Shown: positions 34,156 through 36,571 of the stretch, piece by piece
Numbering within the stretch: position 1 is the stretch's first letter
Layout of the letters: every line of letters begins with the position of its first letter
Origin: Flavobacterium sp. I-STPP5a
Lineage (GTDB): Bacteria > Bacteroidota > Bacteroidia > Flavobacteriales > Flavobacteriaceae
Assembly (NCBI RefSeq): GCF_009764685.1
Contig: NZ_VHLM01000031.1
Location: 1 to 36,571, forward strand
Direction: 5' to 3'
DNA length: 36,571 bases
Notes under the pieces: model-generated
What the model saw: only the letters and a program-made list of their open reading frames with translations
Told to the model about the DNA's origin: nothing
Databases searched by the model: none
Position numbers and translations under genes: made by a program

Positions 34156-35394
34156 TTAGTTTTTTATAATTTTCTTAATTGATGTTTTTCCATTTATATC
34201 ACTAATTTTAGCAAAATAAATACCAGTCTTTAAACCGGTTAAATTTATTTTATTATCTTGAAATTCCAAATTATTTATTATTTTACCATTTAAATCAGAA
34301 ATTTGTATGTCTTTAATGTCTAAGTTACTTTTTATAAATAAATAATCAGTAGTTGGATTTGGATATATTGATACATTGTTTATTTCTTCTATTTCTGGCA
34401 AGCCTAATGTTGAATCTTTTATAATAATTACTTTGTTGTCAGTTGTGTTAAAAGCATAACAACCATTTCCGCAAGTTATTATGTTTTTTACAGAACCAAA
34501 GGCTTGTGAAATTGGTAAACTATTATTCAACAAAAAAGTATTAGGATTAAATCGCTTAAATGTGATGTTTCCAGAAAAATCATAACTAGCAAAACATACA
34601 AGATTATAATGACTGTCATATACAACTGGACCGGTTGCATTTGAAAATTGACCAATAACAAACGGCGCTGTAGTAACATCAACAACCTTACCATCAAATG
34701 AGTAGATATAATTATCTTTATAAATAAAATCTAGATAAAAGTTTGATAATACATTTTGAGTTACACCAACATTACTAACTCCGCTACTATTTACTGATAA
34801 TCTTCTAATTCCAAATTCAGTTGTTTCATTATTGTATCCAATTAATGAATTTTGGCTAGTAAATTCTATTCTGTTGCTTCCTGTATGATCAGGTGTTGTT
34901 GTCGGTCTCATAATACTATTGTCATATATTACGACTCCTTCATGTCTAGGAGAAAATCCATTATTCTTTCTAGAAATAGCTATAGTTGTTGGTTGACCTG
35001 GCATAACTTCAATATCTTCGGCATAGTAGGACCCACTTGAGGAATCAGTTCCTAAACTAAATTGGAGTCCTGCTGTTTGACTTGCGACATCAAATCGTCT
35101 TACAGTTGAAGATCCACTAAATCCAGAATATATATATTGTCCATTGTCTGAAATTGCAAGAATTGTTGGTTCACTTCCAATGAAAGTTGTTTTTTCTAAT
35201 AAGTATGTGTTTGGATTTATAACACCTATACTGTTTCCATTTGAACCATTAGAACTTGGAATACTTGCATAAATTTTATTAGTTACTGAATCATATACTA
35301 AATCATTTGTAGTTAAATTCAAATTGTTTACTTGTAATTGTGCAAATGCCATTGAGCTCGTTCCAAATATTAAAAAAGATAGAATTTTTTTCAT
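34156..35394 (-). CDS. T9SS-sorted beta-propeller-like surface protein
   Basis: This 412-residue exported protein has a signal peptide (MKKILSFLIFGTSSMAFAQ). The middle part has repeated blade-like segments (NKIYASIPSS, GQYIYSGFSG, NTYLLEKTTFIGSEPTILAI) that suggest a seven-bladed or YVTN-type propeller. The C-terminal 75 residues are a type A T9SS sorting domain: NVSIYPNPTTDYLFI, DIQISDLNGKII and LKTGIYFAKISDINGKTSIK followed by KI. The sorting domain directs it across the outer membrane through the type IX system and to the surface. Its binding target is unknown. The gene stands between accessory sequences with no operon partner. Confidence 0.88.
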   Translation of the reverse strand: MKKILSFLIFGTSSMAFAQLQVNNLNLTTNDLVYDSVTNKIYASIPSSNGSNGNSIGVINPNTYLLEKTTFIGSEPTILAISDNGQYIYSGFSGSSTVRRFDVASQTAGLQFSLGTDSSSGSYYAEDIEVMPGQPTTIAISRKNNGFSPRHEGVVIYDNSIMRPTTTPDHTGSNRIEFTSQNSLIGYNNETTEFGIRRLSVNSSGVSNVGVTQNVLSNFYLDFIYKDNYIYSFDGKVVDVTTAPFVIGQFSNATGPVVYDSHYNLVCFASYDFSGNITFKRFNPNTFLLNNSLPISQAFGSVKNIITCGNGCYAFNTTDNKVIIIKDSTLGLPEIEEINNVSIYPNPTTDYLFIKSNLDIKDIQISDLNGKIINNLEFQDNKINLTGLKTGIYFAKISDINGKTSIKKIIKN

Positions 35395-35757
35395 ATTTAT
35401 GTATTATTTTATTAGTTCCGTTTTTTGTTTTTATAACTTATACGCTAACGTCAGTTTGTTAAAAAAACCTTCGTTTTTCACCAAACAAATATAGCAAAAA
35501 AGTCGCGCCAAAACAGGATTTTTTGCATTTTACAGGATACAATATATGTTAGAAATTTCCCTTTATAAGATGTTTATTTCCACTTTGGAAGACGTTATTA
35601 TTCTCGATAATATTATTTGAAAAAAGATTTTTCATCAGCCAGACGTCCCGCTACTACAGCGGGTTTGGGACTAAATTAGGCCCTATTTTCGGATTTGCCA
35701 AAAGGAACAAAGTACGCTTTTATACTTTCCCTCACTTGATGTTTTGTATTCCTAAAT
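35395..35757. other. Intergenic region upstream of the T9SS gene
   Basis: About 360 bp without a gene. It contains a CCCGCT/AGCGGG hairpin at 35647-35663, and on the minus strand a short coding-like piece (KHQVRESIKAYFVPFGKSENRA) that may be a gene remnant. A convincing promoter for the T9SS gene was not found. Confidence 0.45.
35647..35663. repeat. GC-rich hairpin, REP-like
   Basis: CCCGCT and AGCGGG are separated by five bases in otherwise AT-rich DNA. It may be a scattered repetitive palindrome. Only one copy is seen in the window. Confidence 0.35.
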
Positions 35758-35812
35758 TTAACTTGTCTTTACATTGTTTTGTCCTATAATACGTTTACGC
35801 AAAAGTGTTAAG

Positions 35813-36053
35813 ATATCACTCCGAACTATTAAGGGGCTAAAATATAGAGCTATGGCTGATAGCGCATTTTTATCATTGCGGTTGATGGTGTGTGTGGCTA
35901 CAACCAAGTTGTGTTTATCATCAACAGCGGCTTGAATATTGTAACTGATATCTACCACTACTCCTTGTACCAAAAGTGCTCGTGCATCGGGATCAGTGGT
36001 ACTAATCTGAGGCTCGCCACTTATTTTAGCCCCTTAATAGTTCGGAGTGATAT
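35813..36053. mobile_element. MITE-like unit with perfect 32-bp inverted repeats
   Basis: Positions 35813-35844 and 36022-36053 are perfect 32-bp inverted repeats (start ATATCACTCCGAACTATT). They bracket 177 bp that encode only an internal piece of a transposase. The unit totals 241 bp. No clear target duplication is visible; the flanks gttaag and tttaaa are only similar. It fits a non-autonomous derivative moved by a transposase in trans. Alternatively the repeats arose by rearrangement next to the IS3-family element. Confidence 0.6.
35845..36021 (-). pseudogene. Internal fragment of an IS1182-like transposase
   Basis: The minus strand reads SGEPQISTTDPDARALLVQG then VVVDISYNIQAAVDDKHNLV and ATHTINRNDKNALSAIA. 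This is the central DDE-region block of IS1182/IS5-group transposases (DPDAR and YNIQAAVD are typical). Both edges of the coding piece coincide exactly with the inner ends of the 32-bp inverted repeats, and the rest of the gene is missing. A 71-residue frame running into the left repeat is not a real gene. Confidence 0.75.
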
Positions 36054-36081
36054 TTTAAATTTCAAATAGTACATTTGATAT

Positions 36082-36393
36082 ATGAAATACAAGAAATGGA
36101 GTTTAGAAGAAAAGCTAGAAATCCTATCCTTTTCAGAAGAATTAGGAGTTGTTGAAACGTGCCGTAAATACAGCGTTAGCACTGGCACTTTGTATAGCTG
36201 GAAGAAGAAACACGAGAAGCAGGGAGAAGCTGGTTTAAAAGTAACTTATGACACTAGTAGTAAAGAGCTAAAGCAAGCTGAGGAAGAAAACAGAATTCTA
36301 CGCAAATTATTAGCTAACAAGGAAATCGAATTAGAAATTGGGCGTGAACTTTTAAAAAAAAAGTTTGGGACATCCGATCCAAGAAAGATTTAG
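36082..36393 (+). CDS. IS3-family transposase OrfA
   Basis: This 103-residue protein has an HTH_8/homeodomain-like N-terminus, MKYKKWSLEEKLEILSFSEE, with the recognition helix YSVSTGTLYSWKKK. A leucine-zipper-like coiled coil follows (KELKQAEEENRILRKLLANK). OrfA binds the inverted repeats and partners with OrfB, or is fused to it by frameshifting. Near its 3' end a run of nine A before G (36354-36363) provides a slippery site. Confidence 0.88.
   Translation: MKYKKWSLEEKLEILSFSEELGVVETCRKYSVSTGTLYSWKKKHEKQGEAGLKVTYDTSSKELKQAEEENRILRKLLANKEIELEIGRELLKKKFGTSDPRKI
36354..36363 (+). promoter_or_regulatory. Programmed -1 frameshift site
   Basis: AAAAAAAAAG lies where the OrfA frame (K-K-K) and the OrfB frame meet. 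In IS3 elements such A-runs cause -1 slippage to make the OrfAB transposase. Confidence 0.65.
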
Positions 36394-36571
36394 TAGATAG
36401 TATTTATAGTAAACATAAGATTAGTAAAACCAAAATTATTACTATAGTAGGAATGGTTCAAAGTAGTTATTACCGAAGACCAAGCTCAAATAAAAAAGGT
36501 ATTAAACCTAGTGAATTTACTTTTAATAAATCTAAAGGATATGTAAGTCAAGACGCGGTTATTAAATCGAT
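36363..36571 (+). CDS. IS3-family transposase OrfB, 5' part only
   Basis: In the -1 frame relative to OrfA the sequence reads VWDIRSKKDLVDSIYSKHKI and SKTKIITIVGMVQSSYYRRP, the HTH_21-like N-terminus of OrfB that precedes the DDE integrase core. No ATG is required if it is made by frameshifting. It is cut at the window edge, so catalytic residues are not visible. Confidence 0.75.

Larger units (their letters stand above)
36060..36571 (+). mobile_element. IS3-family element, partial at window end
   Basis: OrfA and the beginning of OrfB of an IS3-family element run off the right edge. The left inverted repeat is not identified with certainty; it should lie between the MITE-like unit and 36082. 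Confidence 0.7.

Noticed and set aside
34040..34165. Small RNA on the plus strand (TTGACA-like box at 34018, CTAAC/GTTAG stem with T-run at 34141-34165)
   Set aside because: Both wobble pairs turn into A.C mismatches on this strand and the promoter fit is not of Bacteroidota type; kept only as a weaker alternative.
35400..35470. Integron attC-like site near GCTAACGTCAG
   Set aside because: The core-site pattern is not met and no integrase or cassette array is visible.
35758..35973. A 71-residue independent gene
   Set aside because: It is the IS1182-like transposase fragment read on into the left inverted repeat; not a real gene.

Overview
The window reads as a Flavobacterium-like chromosome segment (phylum Bacteroidota). 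The evidence is the gldF/gldG gliding-motility pair, a type IX secretion sorting domain at 34-35 kb, several promoters with the Bacteroidota -7 motif TAnnTTTG, strongly A+T-rich DNA, and mobilization genes of Bacteroidota type (BfmA/BtgA, RteC, DUF3987). No rRNA, tRNA or CRISPR array was seen.

Region 1 (1-13,040) is mobile DNA, almost all on the minus strand. A tyrosine integrase lies just downstream of the 3' end of mnmE. It is followed by an RteC-like regulator, an excisionase-type HTH protein, a DUF3987 ATPase and a zinc-finger/Toprim-like primase protein with inverted 9-bp repeat arrays between them. Next come a strong oriT-like inverted repeat, BfmA/BtgA, a relaxase, an XRE regulator, a decayed second relaxase, and a ParA plus ribbon-helix-helix pair. 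The cargo is an unrecognised CxxC protein with a structured leader and a type III restriction helicase gene cut by an IS1595-family element at the window edge. No conjugation (tra) genes are visible, so it looks like an integrative mobilizable element, or one end of a larger ICE. Its left end is not identified.

Region 2 (13,041-32,059) is ordinary core chromosome: mnmE, a tandem universal stress protein, a membrane-anchored MutS-like ATPase, dnaN, gldG/gldF, a small monooxygenase, a SAM hydrolase, a small exported protein, phoH, two overlapping micro-genes, a HAD phosphatase, an S9 peptidase, purC, a RhlE-type DEAD-box helicase and a neutral zinc metallopeptidase. Clear hairpin terminators separate several units.

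Region 3 (32,060-36,571) is accessory and decaying. It holds a wrecked hybrid histidine kinase, a doxX-marR operon with a palindromic operator on its promoter, a candidate structured RNA, a T9SS-sorted beta-propeller-like protein, a 241-bp MITE-like unit with perfect 32-bp inverted repeats around a transposase fragment, and the start of an IS3-family element that runs off the window.

The points most worth following are the competing-hairpin leader before the unknown CxxC gene (3.8 kb), the inverted repeat arrays at the replication genes (8.7-8.9 kb), the candidate ncRNA at 34.0-34.15 kb and the MITE-like unit at 35.8-36.05 kb.
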